NCBI RefSeq assembly: GCF_927312905.1
Contig: NZ_CAKMHQ010000006.1
Location: 1 to 64,000, forward strand
Direction: 5' to 3'
Length of the DNA: 64,000 nucleotides
DNA from: Candidatus Nitrotoga sp. 1052
Lineage (GTDB): Bacteria > Pseudomonadota > Gammaproteobacteria > Burkholderiales > Gallionellaceae
In this document: positions 31,798 through 40,575 of the stretch, one piece after another
Numbering within the stretch: position 1 is the first letter of the stretch
Layout: every line of letters starts with the position of its first letter
Notes under the pieces: generated by a model
The model's input: only the letters and a program-made list of their open reading frames with translations
What the model was told of the DNA's origin: nothing
Databases searched by the model: none
Position numbers and translations under genes: made by a program

Positions 31798-34447
31798 CAA
31801 GCACCTCTGGTACACGCTGCCGCCAGAAATCGCTGCTGCAACGCTGGAAGTTGATCCTGGGCGCGGGTTGGAAGAAGGCGAGGTTGTTGCTCGCCTTACC
31901 CGCTTCGGCGAAAACAGGCTGATCGAGGCCACGCCTCGTCCTGTCTGGCTGAAATTCCTCGACCAATTCAGAAATTTGCTGGTGATTGTACTGTTATTCG
32001 CCGCCGCTCTGGCCTGGGCGATCAGCGACATCAAGGACGCAGTGGTGATTCTGGTCGTGGTGTTGTTCAACGCCAGCCTGGGATTTTATCAGGAGTACCG
32101 GGCGGAACAAACGCTGGCAGCGCTAAAGGGCATGCTGGCGGCGCGTGCACGAGTGCGCCGCAACGCACGCATTGAGGAAATAGATGCCATACAGTTAGTG
32201 CCCGGCGATATCGTACTGCTCGAAGCGGGCGATCGTATCCCCGCCGATGGTCGCCTGTTGGCCGCGCATAGTCTTGAAATCGAGGAAGCGGCGCTGACCG
32301 GCGAATCCCATGCTGTCGGCAAGTCGGTGGCGGCATTGGATAAGGCCGAACTACCTTTGGGCGACCGCGTCAACCTGCTCTACATGAACACGGTGGTAAC
32401 GCGCGGCCGCGCCGAAATGCTGGTGACCGCCACCGGCATGGCCACTGAAATGGGCAAGCTCGCCGGCATGATCGCCAGCGCCGGGGAATCGGAAACCCCG
32501 CTTCAAAAACAGCTCGACACGCTGGGGAAAAAACTGGCGGCGATTGCGAGCGTCGTGGTGACTGTCATCTTTGCGTTCGATTATGCGCGCGGCCTGCCCT
32601 GGACCGAGGCCGCGATGACTGCGGTGGCGTTGGCCGTCGCTGCCATTCCCGAAGGTCTGCCGGCGGTGGTGACGGTGACGTTGTCCATCGGCATGTGGCG
32701 CATGGCGCAGAACCAGGCCATCCTCAAGAAACTATCTGCCGTGGAAACGCTGGGCTCCACCACGGTAATCTGCTCGGACAAGACCGGTACCCTCACCCTG
32801 AACCAGATGACCGCGCGCGCCGGCTGGTTTGCCGGGCGGCGCTTTGCGGTCAGCGGCGAGGGCTATGCGCCGGACGGCAGGATTGCCTTTGAGAGTGATA
32901 GCGATCTTCGTCCCTTCCTGCTGCCGATGACGCTCTGCACCGATTCGCGCGTCCGCGATGGGAAATTAATCGGCGACCCCACCGAGGGCGCGTTGTGGGT
33001 GCTGGCGCAGAAAGGCGGGCTCGACCCGGAGGCGGAGCAGGAAGAGCAACCGCGCATCGCCGAGATTCCTTTCGACTCTGCCCACAAGTTCATGGCGACT
33101 TTTCACCATGCCGGCGCAACGGTGGAGATGTTCATTAAGGGCGCGCCCGATGTCTTGCTGGCGCGCTCTACCCATAGTTTGGCGGAGGATGACGAACATC
33201 ACTTGGACGCGGCGGCGCGCGCTGCCATCGAGGCCGAGAACGAGCATTTCGCTGCTCAGGCGCTGCGTGTGCTGGCAGTGGCACGCAAGGTCATCCCCAG
33301 CGCCGCTTTCGACCCGGCGGGCGATCTGTGGGCATGGGCAGAGGATTGGACTTTCCTTGGCTTGGCTGGGCTCATGGATCCGCCACGGCCCGAGGCGAAG
33401 GCCGCCATTGCCCGCTGCGCCGGGGCCGGCATCCAGGTCAAGATGATCACCGGCGACCACAAAGTGACAGCCGCCGCCATCGCCCGCGAGTTGGGGCTGG
33501 CTGGCGAGGTGATCGAAGGCCGTGAGCTCGACGCCATGAGCGAAGCGGAACTGTCCCGCCGCATTGACGGCATTTGTGTGTTTGCCCGCGTCGGCCCCGA
33601 GCACAAGGTGAAAATCGTCAGGGCACTGAAAGATGACGGTCACGTCGTTGCCATGACCGGCGACGGCGTGAACGATGCGCCTGCACTGAAGGCTGCCGAC
33701 ATTGGTGTGGCAATGGGCATCACCGGCACGGCGGTTACCAAGGAGGCGGCCGTCATGGTGCTGCTCGACGACAACTTCGCCACTATAGTCAAAGCTGTGG
33801 AAGAAGGCCGCGTGATCTATGAAAACATCGTCAAATTTGTGCGCTTCCAGCTCTCCACCAACATCGGCGCCATCTTCACCGTGCTCGCCGCCACCCTGCT
33901 GGGATTGCCGGCGCCTTTTACCGCGATCCAGCTGCTTTGGATCAACATTATCATGGACGGCCCGCCCGCGATGACGCTGGGGGTGGAACCGGGTCGCGCC
34001 GGCATCATGAGCGAGCGTCCGCGCCGCCAGGCAGCGCAGATACTCACCGGCCCGCGTCTCGCCAGACTGACGCTGTACGGGGCGATCATGATGATTGGAA
34101 CGCTTTACCTGTTCCGGCACGGTCTGGAAATGCATGGGCAAACTTATGCCCTGACCCTGGCCTTTACCACTTTCGTGTTGTTCCAGTTCTTCAACGTGTT
34201 CAATGCGCGCGCCGAAGACGGCAGTGCCTTCAACGCTCATTTCTTCCGTAATGGCAAGCTGTGGCTGGCGCTCACGTGCGTTCTGGCACTACAAGTCCTT
34301 GTAGTACATTGGCTGCCGGCACAAGGCGTGTTCGGTACGACGGCACTTGAGCCGGTCGATTGGCTCAAAGCCGTTGCCGTGGCTTCCAGCATGCTGCTGC
34401 TGGACGAATTGAAAAAATATATGGTTTCGTTGGCACGTAATTTTTGA
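31787..34447 (+). CDS. P2-type cation-transporting ATPase 1
   Basis: An 886-residue P-type ATPase with an N-terminal cation-ATPase domain, the actuator motif LTGES, phosphorylation Asp331 in [17 protein letters not shown] in the nucleotide domain, [14 protein letters not shown], and [21 protein letters not shown]. Ion-site sequences are [13 protein letters not shown] in helix 4 and [16 protein letters not shown] in helix 6, which fit P2A/P2B-like Ca2+ (or Mn2+) pumps. The C-terminal cation ATPase domain is complete. Its start lies 11 bases inside the antiporter gene, so the pump and exchanger are co-translated. It is clearly diverged from ATPase 2 (40565), but its 3' end recurs as a fragment at 38074. 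Confidence 0.9.
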   Translation: MDNSKHLWYTLPPEIAAATLEVDPGRGLEEGEVVARLTRFGENRLIEATPRPVWLKFLDQFRNLLVIVLLFAAALAWAISDIKDAVVILVVVLFNASLGFYQEYRAEQTLAALKGMLAARARVRRNARIEEIDAIQLVPGDIVLLEAGDRIPADGRLLAAHSLEIEEAALTGESHAVGKSVAALDKAELPLGDRVNLLYMNTVVTRGRAEMLVTATGMATEMGKLAGMIASAGESETPLQKQLDTLGKKLAAIASVVVTVIFAFDYARGLPWTEAAMTAVALAVAAIPEGLPAVVTVTLSIGMWRMAQNQAILKKLSAVETLGSTTVICSDKTGTLTLNQMTARAGWFAGRRFAVSGEGYAPDGRIAFESDSDLRPFLLPMTLCTDSRVRDGKLIGDPTEGALWVLAQKGGLDPEAEQEEQPRIAEIPFDSAHKFMATFHHAGATVEMFIKGAPDVLLARSTHSLAEDDEHHLDAAARAAIEAENEHFAAQALRVLAVARKVIPSAAFDPAGDLWAWAEDWTFLGLAGLMDPPRPEAKAAIARCAGAGIQVKMITGDHKVTAAAIARELGLAGEVIEGRELDAMSEAELSRRIDGICVFARVGPEHKVKIVRALKDDGHVVAMTGDGVNDAPALKAADIGVAMGITGTAVTKEAAVMVLLDDNFATIVKAVEEGRVIYENIVKFVRFQLSTNIGAIFTVLAATLLGLPAPFTAIQLLWINIIMDGPPAMTLGVEPGRAGIMSERPRRQAAQILTGPRLARLTLYGAIMMIGTLYLFRHGLEMHGQTYALTLAFTTFVLFQFFNVFNARAEDGSAFNAHFFRNGKLWLALTCVLALQVLVVHWLPAQGVFGTTALEPVDWLKAVAVASSMLLLDELKKYMVSLARNF

Positions 34448-34461
34448 GAGGGCAAAAGATT

Positions 34462-34794
34462 ATGGAACCCAGTTCCGAAAATGAAGAAGCACTTGTACTT
34501 TGGCTGCGCCGGGGTATCCGGATGGCAGTAAGGGTGCGCATTATTCCGTTCTTTGATTATCCACCTGAAATACGCAAAATCATCTACACCACCAATGCTA
34601 TTGAGTCGGTGAACATGAGTTTACGTAAAGTCACAAAAAGCCGTGTTGCATTTCCTAATGATTAAGCGGTGCTGAAATTGTTCTACTTAGCACTGTTAAA
34701 TATCAGCAAAAAATGGAGGATACCACTGCGTGTCTGGAAGCCAGCTTTAAATTGGTTTAGTATTCAATTTGAAGAGCGGATGCCGCAAGTTTGA
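34462..34794 (+). pseudogene. IS256 family (Mutator type) transposase 3' remnant
   Basis: From about 34530 the frame reads [20 protein letters not shown] then [18 protein letters not shown], the conserved C-terminal part of IS256 transposases. An in-frame TAA after AFPND replaces a usual Glu. The frame continues AVLKLFYLALLNISKKW and FSIQFEERMPQV to TGA 34792. About three quarters of the gene is missing. TTTACACAAAATTCAGGACA after the stop resembles an IS256 right end. The first ~20 codons (from ATG 34462) do not look like transposase and may be the start of another broken gene. Confidence 0.8.
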
Positions 34795-34861
34795 TTAACC
34801 GACGTTTACACAAAATTCAGGACACGCTCAACGCGAGTCCACCACTGCAAGGAGTTACAAA

Positions 34862-35314
34862 ATGCATCCGATACTTGTCAAGAAAATAGAAGCTTTGGCC
34901 CGTTCCCGGCTGGTGACGGTCAGCGCCGATGCGTTGCTCGTGGACGTAGCGAACCTGCTCTCGGACACACATATCAGCCTTGTCGTCGTCTGTAATTCTC
35001 ATGGGGCGATGGTGGGTGTCATCACAAAGACGGACATCGTCCAGCAGATTGGTCGTTCCTGCGAAAGCATTGGCACGACCGTGGCTTCTGACGTGATGAC
35101 TCGGAATGTCACCTCCTGCTGCCCGACCGACTCCCTGCTCGACGCCTTGTCGATGATGGAGAAGAGCAGCTTCGTACACATCCCCGTCATTGACGAGAAG
35201 TCCAAACCGTCTGGCGTCGTCAATGCGGGCGATGCGCTGCGGGCGCTGATGGCGGAAGGAAAGTATGAAGCGGCGCAGCTTCGTGACTACGTGATGGGTA
35301 TCGGCTACCGGTGA
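34862..35314 (+). CDS. CBS domain pair protein
   Basis: A 150-residue cytoplasmic protein with two CBS domains. The first (about 10-68) includes VTVSADALLVDVANLL and ISLVVVCNSHGAMVGVITKTDI; the second (about 78-140) includes VASDVMTRNVTSCCPTDSLL and FVHIPVIDEKSKPSGVVNAGD. CBS pairs bind adenine nucleotides such as AMP, ATP or SAM and regulate partners. It ends 10 bases before the dehydrogenase-membrane gene, so the two are likely one operon and the CBS protein may sense energy or nucleotides for it. A GCAAGGAG ribosome site precedes the start. Confidence 0.88.
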   Translation: MHPILVKKIEALARSRLVTVSADALLVDVANLLSDTHISLVVVCNSHGAMVGVITKTDIVQQIGRSCESIGTTVASDVMTRNVTSCCPTDSLLDALSMMEKSSFVHIPVIDEKSKPSGVVNAGDALRALMAEGKYEAAQLRDYVMGIGYR

Positions 35315-35324
35315 GGATTTGACG

Positions 35325-37811
35325 ATGACAGACTCCGACACCAGGCCGATCGTTCTCATCACCGGCGCGACCGGCAACCTCGGCCGTTCGCTTGGCAAAG
35401 CGCTTGGTCGCGACTACCGGATCGCCGGTCTGGACCTGAAAGCTCAGGGTGCCGAGTTGCCGGTGTTCGAGGCGGATTTCACCTCCGGACCTTCGGTCGA
35501 GCTGGCGTTGCGAAAGTTCCGCGACGCGTTTGGCTCGCGTATCGCCAGCGTTATTCACCTCGTCGCTTATTTCGACTTTACCGGCGAGGAAAAGCCGCTC
35601 TACGAAACCGTCAATGTCGATGGCACCCGTCGTCTTCTGCGTGCGCTGCAAGACTTCGAAGTCGAGCAGTTCATTTATGCAAGCACGATGCTCGTTCACG
35701 CCCCATGTCGCCCCGGCGAGCACATCGACGAGCAGCAGCCGATTGAGCCGCGCTGGGCCTATCCAAAATCAAAGGCCGCCGCTGAAGCGATGGTTAGGGC
35801 GGAGCACAAAGCAATCCCTTACGTCATTTTGCGGCTGGCAGGGGTTTACGACGAGCACGCGATGGTGCCAACGCTGGCCAGGCAAATAGCGCGGATTTAC
35901 GACCGCGACTTTCAGAGTTATTTTTATTCGGGCAGCACACTCGTTGGTCAGGCAATGCTGCACCGCGACGACATGCTCGAAGCATTTCATCGCACCGTCG
36001 ACCGTCGCGCTGTGTTGCCGCGAGAGACCGAGATTCTGATTGGCGAGGCCGACGCGATTGGCTACGACGCGCTGCAAGACGAGATCGGCTATCTCATTCA
36101 CGGTGTCGATGATTGGCCGACGGTGCGCGTGCCCAAGCCCGTTGCCACCGTTGGCGCGTGGGCGCACGGCAAGCTCGAACCAGTCATCCCCGACGTGATC
36201 GACGGGGGCGAGGTCCCGTTCATCAAACCCTTCATGGTCGCCATGGCCGACGATCACTACGCGCTCGACATCCGGCGCGCGCGCGAGCTGCTCGGCTGGG
36301 AGCCGCGGCATCGATTGAAGGACGAGTTGCCGAAGCTCGTCGCGGCCTTGAAGAACAACCCGACCGCTTGGTACAAAACCAACGGTATCACGCCGCCGGC
36401 ATGGCTCAGCGATGCAGCCGACCTCGGCAAGAATCCGGAGAACCTGCGCGCCCGCCATGAGGCGCAGATCAGGACCGAGCACCTCGCCAACCGCTGGGCG
36501 CATTTCGTCAACATGGGCCTGGGCACTTGGCTAATAACGCAGCCGCTGCTGATCAACATCACCGAGCCGCTGCTGCGTTGGAGCGAAATTGTTCTTGGTG
36601 CGTTGCTTATCGTCTGCGCTGGCGTAGCGCTTTCGTGGCGTGCGCCCTCAGCGCGCTGGCTGTGCGCAGGCATCGGCGCACTGGTCATGGGAGTGCCCTT
36701 CTTGTTTGCCACCGGGAACGCCGCGGCTTATCTTTCCGACACGCTGGTAGGTGCGCTGATCTTCGGCTTCGCCGTGTGTACCAAGCCCGAGCCCGGTGTC
36801 TCGGCCATCGCCGCGTTGACCGGCCCCGAAGTGCCGCCGGGCTGGAGCTACAACCCGTCAACCTGGTCGCAGCGCATTCCGATCATCGTGCTGGCGATCC
36901 TGGGTCTTTACGTCTCGCGCTATCTCGCCGCCTACCAGCTTGGCTACATACCCGGTGTATGGGATCCGTTCTTCGCCGCCTCCTCGCCCCTGGATCCCCG
37001 CAACGGGACCGAGGACATCATCACCTCGTGGGTCTCGAAAGCCTGGCCAGTATCCGATGCGGCCGTCGGGGGCTATACCTACCTGCTGGAGATCCTCACC
37101 GGCATCGTCGGCTCGCGGATGCGCTGGCGCACCATGCCCTGGTTGGTGATTCTGTTCGGCCTGATGATCGCGCCGCTCGGCATCACGTCGATCTTCTTCA
37201 TCGTCATCCAGCCAGTCGTCATCGGCACCTGGAGCATCATTGCGCTGATCGGCGCGGCTGCGGTCCTGATCCAGATCCCGTATTCACTCGACGAACTAAT
37301 TGCGACGCTGCAGTTTTTGCGCCGTCGCGCACAGGCCGGCCAGAATTGGCTGCGGATTTTCTTTGTGGGCGACACTGATGAAGTACCAAAGACACAAAGT
37401 GTTGAGGCCAACACCGACGAGTTCGACCAGTCACCCCGCATCGTAATCAAGAACATGATTGGCGGCGGCGTCAGCCTGCCGTGGAACCTGGCTCTGGCGG
37501 CACTCATCGGCCTGTCGCTACTGTTCACGCGTATTACGCTTGAAGTCGATGGCAATATGGCCCATGCCCACCACGTGATCGGCTCGCTGGTTCTGACGGT
37601 CATCTCGATCGCTGCCGCTGAAGTTGCCCGGCCGGTGCGCTACCTGAATATCTTGCTGGGGGCCGCCTTGATGGCCGCACCGTTCATGTTTGCGGCAGGC
37701 ATCACGGCGACCATCGCCAGTGTGGTCTTGGGCCTTGGCCTAGTAGCGCTCAGCATGCGCCGCGGCTTGATCCGGGAGCGCTACGGCAACTGGGGCCGCT
37801 GGATCATTTAG
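35325..37811 (+). CDS. NAD-dependent epimerase/dehydratase fused to a polytopic membrane domain (SPW-like)
   Basis: An 828-residue fusion. Residues 1-330 form an extended short-chain dehydrogenase: LITGATGNLGRSLGKALG (NAD-binding GxxGxxG) and AYPKSKAAAEA (YxxxK, catalytic Tyr and Lys). A linker follows, then about 400 residues with ten or more membrane segments. GLGTWLITQPLLI..RWSEIVLGALLIV and RYLNILLGAALMAAPFMFA resemble SPW-repeat membrane units. A cytoplasmic loop (about 665-710) is charged. ATG 35325 is preferred to TTG 35319 because GAGG lies upstream. It probably anchors a nucleotide-sugar or isoprenoid-type dehydrogenase to the membrane; the substrate is unknown. Confidence 0.75.
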   Translation: MTDSDTRPIVLITGATGNLGRSLGKALGRDYRIAGLDLKAQGAELPVFEADFTSGPSVELALRKFRDAFGSRIASVIHLVAYFDFTGEEKPLYETVNVDGTRRLLRALQDFEVEQFIYASTMLVHAPCRPGEHIDEQQPIEPRWAYPKSKAAAEAMVRAEHKAIPYVILRLAGVYDEHAMVPTLARQIARIYDRDFQSYFYSGSTLVGQAMLHRDDMLEAFHRTVDRRAVLPRETEILIGEADAIGYDALQDEIGYLIHGVDDWPTVRVPKPVATVGAWAHGKLEPVIPDVIDGGEVPFIKPFMVAMADDHYALDIRRARELLGWEPRHRLKDELPKLVAALKNNPTAWYKTNGITPPAWLSDAADLGKNPENLRARHEAQIRTEHLANRWAHFVNMGLGTWLITQPLLINITEPLLRWSEIVLGALLIVCAGVALSWRAPSARWLCAGIGALVMGVPFLFATGNAAAYLSDTLVGALIFGFAVCTKPEPGVSAIAALTGPEVPPGWSYNPSTWSQRIPIIVLAILGLYVSRYLAAYQLGYIPGVWDPFFAASSPLDPRNGTEDIITSWVSKAWPVSDAAVGGYTYLLEILTGIVGSRMRWRTMPWLVILFGLMIAPLGITSIFFIVIQPVVIGTWSIIALIGAAAVLIQIPYSLDELIATLQFLRRRAQAGQNWLRIFFVGDTDEVPKTQSVEANTDEFDQSPRIVIKNMIGGGVSLPWNLALAALIGLSLLFTRITLEVDGNMAHAHHVIGSLVLTVISIAAAEVARPVRYLNILLGAALMAAPFMFAAGITATIASVVLGLGLVALSMRRGLIRERYGNWGRWII

Positions 37812-37892
37812 GAAAGCTTGTGCTAACCGTTTTGGTCTGGACGCTTCTGTGTGGCCTTGCCCGCACATAAGAATGCGGTTTGCGTGCAGTAA

Positions 37893-38014
37893 TCAGGTTG
37901 TGTCATGCACTGACTGTCGCCCGCGCGCCATGTTGATGGGCATCATCAGCCACAAGCCACCGACAAAGAACAGCGACGTCGACAGGATGGCCACGCGGTG
38001 ATTGCCGCCCGGAC
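37893..38014 (-). pseudogene. 3' fragment of a major-facilitator-type transporter
   Basis: On the minus strand a frame ending at TGA 37893 reads GNHRVAILSTSLFFVGGLWL and then MMPINMARGRQSVHD. This resembles the last helix and tail of UMF1-like MFS transporters (..RLAILS..LFFV.GL.LL..V). Nothing of the rest of the gene is present; the fragment stops about 20 bases before the palindrome at 38035. Assignment rests on about 35 residues and is tentative. Confidence 0.4.
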
Positions 38015-38034
38015 CTCAGCGAAGCAAATCAATA

Positions 38035-38073
38035 GCACAACAATAGGGGTTAGACTGACCCCTATTGTTGTGC
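38035..38073. repeat. Perfect palindrome at a rearrangement junction
   Basis: Two perfectly complementary 16-base arms (38035-38050 and 38058-38073; starting GCACAACAATAGGGG) with a 7-base loop. It sits exactly between the MFS fragment and the first base of the ATPase 3' fragment, so it marks or caused a rearrangement. There is no T tract typical of a terminator. Confidence 0.7.
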
Positions 38074-38277
38074 TTCCGCAATGGCAAGCTGTGGCTGGCG
38101 CTCGTGGGTATGCTGGCGCTGCAAGTCCTGGTGGTGCAGTGGCCGCCGGCACAAGGCGTGTTCGGCACAACGGCACTGGAGTTTGACGATTGGCTCAAGG
38201 CTGTTGCCGTGGCTTCCTGCGTGCTGTTGTTGGACGAATTGAAAAAATATATGGTTTCGTTGGCACGTAAATTTTGA
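38074..38277 (+). pseudogene. 3' fragment of a P-type ATPase gene (copy of ATPase 1 end)
   Basis: The last 68 codons of a P-type ATPase without the rest: [20 protein letters not shown] to [13 protein letters not shown]. It matches the end of ATPase 1 (34244-34447) closely at DNA level, including the stop and the following GAGAG, but with many substitutions, so the duplication is not recent. It starts abruptly next to the palindrome. It shows that another antiporter-ATPase unit once existed here. Confidence 0.85.
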
Positions 38278-38381
38278 GAGAAATAAAAATTAGGGGCATG
38301 ACTAGAACAGGAGGTTAAGAGATATGCTCTCTTAAGAAACACATCCCAACCAACTGATTTTAAAAAGCGGAATTAAGCGGG

Positions 38382-39269
38382 CTATTCATTGACGACGAGT
38401 TTCATCCCCATTTTTTCAGCGCGCTGAGCTAGTTGTCGCAACACTCTTTCGCGATAGCGTTCTTCGTAATAGTCCTGCCCCTGATCGGTATACTCTTCAC
38501 CTTTGGTAAGCATGGTGTAGATCAGGCGCGCCAACTGTGCGCGGCGGCGGTTACGGCTTTAGGTTTGTCCATGCGCCCGCACATCCTGCGGAAATATGCG
38601 CCCAGCGCCGACTGGCTGCTGCGCAATGCTGCTGCGGCCAATCTCAAGGCTTGGGCCGCCCGGTTGGCTACGCGCTTGGTCTTGCCGCTCATCACTTTGC
38701 CTCCGGTAATCTTGGTGCCGGGGCATAGCCCCAGCCAACTCGCGAAGTGCCCTGCCGTGGGGAAGCGCGACATGTCCGCCCCGGTCTCGGAGATCACCGC
38801 AAGCGCGGTGGTGACGTCGATGCCGTCGATACGCGTAAGATCAACTCCGCACATCCTGAACAATTGCGTGCGCAGATCAAACTTCGGCGCGTTGCGGGCG
38901 CGACCACGCTTCTTTCCCTTCGCCGATTCGCCGTCGTGAACTTGCAGGCTTTGCAATTGCTGCTCGATCTCCCGGTCGCACTCGGCTAGCTGTGTGCCGA
39001 TGAAATCGAAACAAAGGGATCCAGTACACGCCCGTGGATTCCATCGCGACCGTGTCCACGCCGCAAGCGTCGAGCCAGTCGGCCAAGGCGTTGAAGTCAA
39101 CAGTAAAGCTCGAAAACTCCCGGACAGGCTCGTCGTCCCTGTCCGGCGGTACGGCTACAAAGTGGGAGGCGCTGCCGATGTCGATACCGGCCGCGTTGGG
39201 GTGGGTGATCGTCAGGGCGGCTCTGGACTTGGCAGGTCTAAAGTTAAGGCTGCGATTGCGTTGTGCCAT
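38382..39269 (-). pseudogene. IS110 family transposase, deleted and frameshifted
   Basis: Minus strand from ATG 39269. The N-terminus AALTITHPNAAGIDIGS and VDTVAMESTGVYWIPLF is the DEDD RuvC-like domain. It then jumps to IGTQLAECDREIEQQLQSL and the transposase_20 part (LTRIDGIDVTTALAVISETG, FASWLGLCPGTKITGGKVMS), so roughly 100 codons in the middle are missing and the two halves are in different frames. A further frameshift near 38530 separates the C-terminus (LARLIYTMLTKGEEY, ending at TAG 38382). The element cannot be active. Confidence 0.88.
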
Positions 39270-39571
39270 GATTTACTCCATCATTCAAATTGGAATGTGG
39301 CGCCGCATCGGGTACGTCGTCTTGCTCACTCTCTTAAAAGGGATATCGTGCCAGCGGCTAGATACCGCCAGTGCGATTCACCAATGTCGATGATGTCACC
39401 AAGTAACACGCTAACCCGCGAGCAATATGCCCCATTGCTATTCCGGTCTTACACAGCGCTGCATTCCACTGTGCCACAACGCAGCCATCATGTGTTTCTT
39501 CGGCGCGATTTACGGTTGCGGGCCGATTACTTCGTTGTCCAGCCGTCCACCCGGCAAGGAGATGCCCCGAC
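39270..39571. other. Gap between IS110 remnant and antiporter copy 2
   Basis: No gene. From about 39533 on the sequence (TCCAGCCGTCCACC, then GGCAAGGAGATG) is homologous to the leader of antiporter copy 1 (30760-30792), including its ribosome site, so the duplicated block begins here. The part before it is probably the IS110 left end and unrelated DNA. Confidence 0.5.
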
Positions 39572-40575
39572 ATGTTGCTCTGGTTGCAACTTTTGATTTG
39601 CCTCGCCGTCATCGGCTACGCGGGCTACTTTCTTTCCCGCTATGGCGACATCATCGCCTAAAAAACTGGCATGTCTGCCTCTTGGGTCGGTCTCATCCGC
39701 TATCTACTGCCACCTCGCTGTCCGAGTTAGTGACCGGCATTTCCGCCGTCACATTCGCCAACGCGCCTAACATCGCCGTCGGTAATGTGCTGGGCAGCAC
39801 GGTGTTCAACCTACTTATTCTGGTAATGCTGGATGCGTTGTACCGGCGCGAAACCCTGTATAGCCGCGCTGCTCAAGGGCATATCCTGTCGGCTTCACTG
39901 GGTATGACCCTGATCGCTTTCGCAGGTTTCAGCCTGCTGCTAGATCAGGCGGGGATGAGTCCGGCATGGGGACATGTGGGGCTTTACTCGCCGTTCATCG
40001 TGCTCGTCTACTTCGTTGCGATGCGCATCGTTTACAGCTACGAACGCCGCATCCTGTCTGAATACACCGAGGTATCCGCCGAGCGTTATCCGGATGTGAC
40101 GCTGGGTAGCGCAGTTAAAGGTTACGCGCTGGCAGCTACAGCAGTGGTGATAGCGGGTTCCTGGCTACCGTTTATCGCCAAGGATATTTCCGACTTGATG
40201 GGTTGGGGGCAAAGTTTTGTCGGAACCTTGCTGGTGACAGTGGTAACCTCCGCCCCCGAAGTGGCAGTCACTATTTCGGCACTGCGCATTGGAGCGCTGG
40301 ACATGGCCATTGCCAATCTGCTGGGCAGCAACTTGTTCAATATCATCATTCTGTCGGTGGATGATGTGCTCTACACTAAGGGCCCGCTGCTTGCGCATGT
40401 CGATGCCAGCCACGCACTGACCGCATTCACCTCAGTGATGATGAACGCCCTGGTGATTGCGGGCTTTATTTACCGGCCGCAAGGGCGCACCGTGCTGGGA
40501 CTTACCTGGGTGAGCCTGGGATTGTTCATGCTGTATGTACTCAACTCATGGATCATTTTCGGACATGCACAATAA
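39572..40575 (+). pseudogene. Sodium/calcium antiporter, copy 2, broken
   Basis: A near copy of 30793-31797 (about 90% identical at protein level over the intact part). It carries two lesions: codon 30 is TAA (39659-39661) where copy 1 has GAA, and one base is missing near 39695-39700 in the segment GLILLSTATS, which shifts the frame. After that the frame is open to TAA 40573 and holds both alpha-repeat motifs, here with the canonical GSNLFN in the second. It overlaps ATPase 2 by 11 bases exactly as copy 1 overlaps ATPase 1. The downstream frame may still be translated at a low level. Confidence 0.88.

Noticed and set aside
32966-34240. 424-codon minus-strand frame opposite ATPase 1
   Set aside because: Its length comes from the codon bias of the GC-rich ATPase gene; the sequence is His/Gly/Ala-rich without domain features.
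36527-37378. 283-codon frame within the SDR-membrane gene
   Set aside because: Arg/His-rich shadow of the membrane domain; the in-frame fusion protein is continuous and coherent.
39427-39700. Long N-terminus of antiporter copy 2 in the shifted frame
   Set aside because: Before the frameshift this frame does not match copy 1; the true N-terminus is in another frame from ATG 39572, interrupted by TAA.
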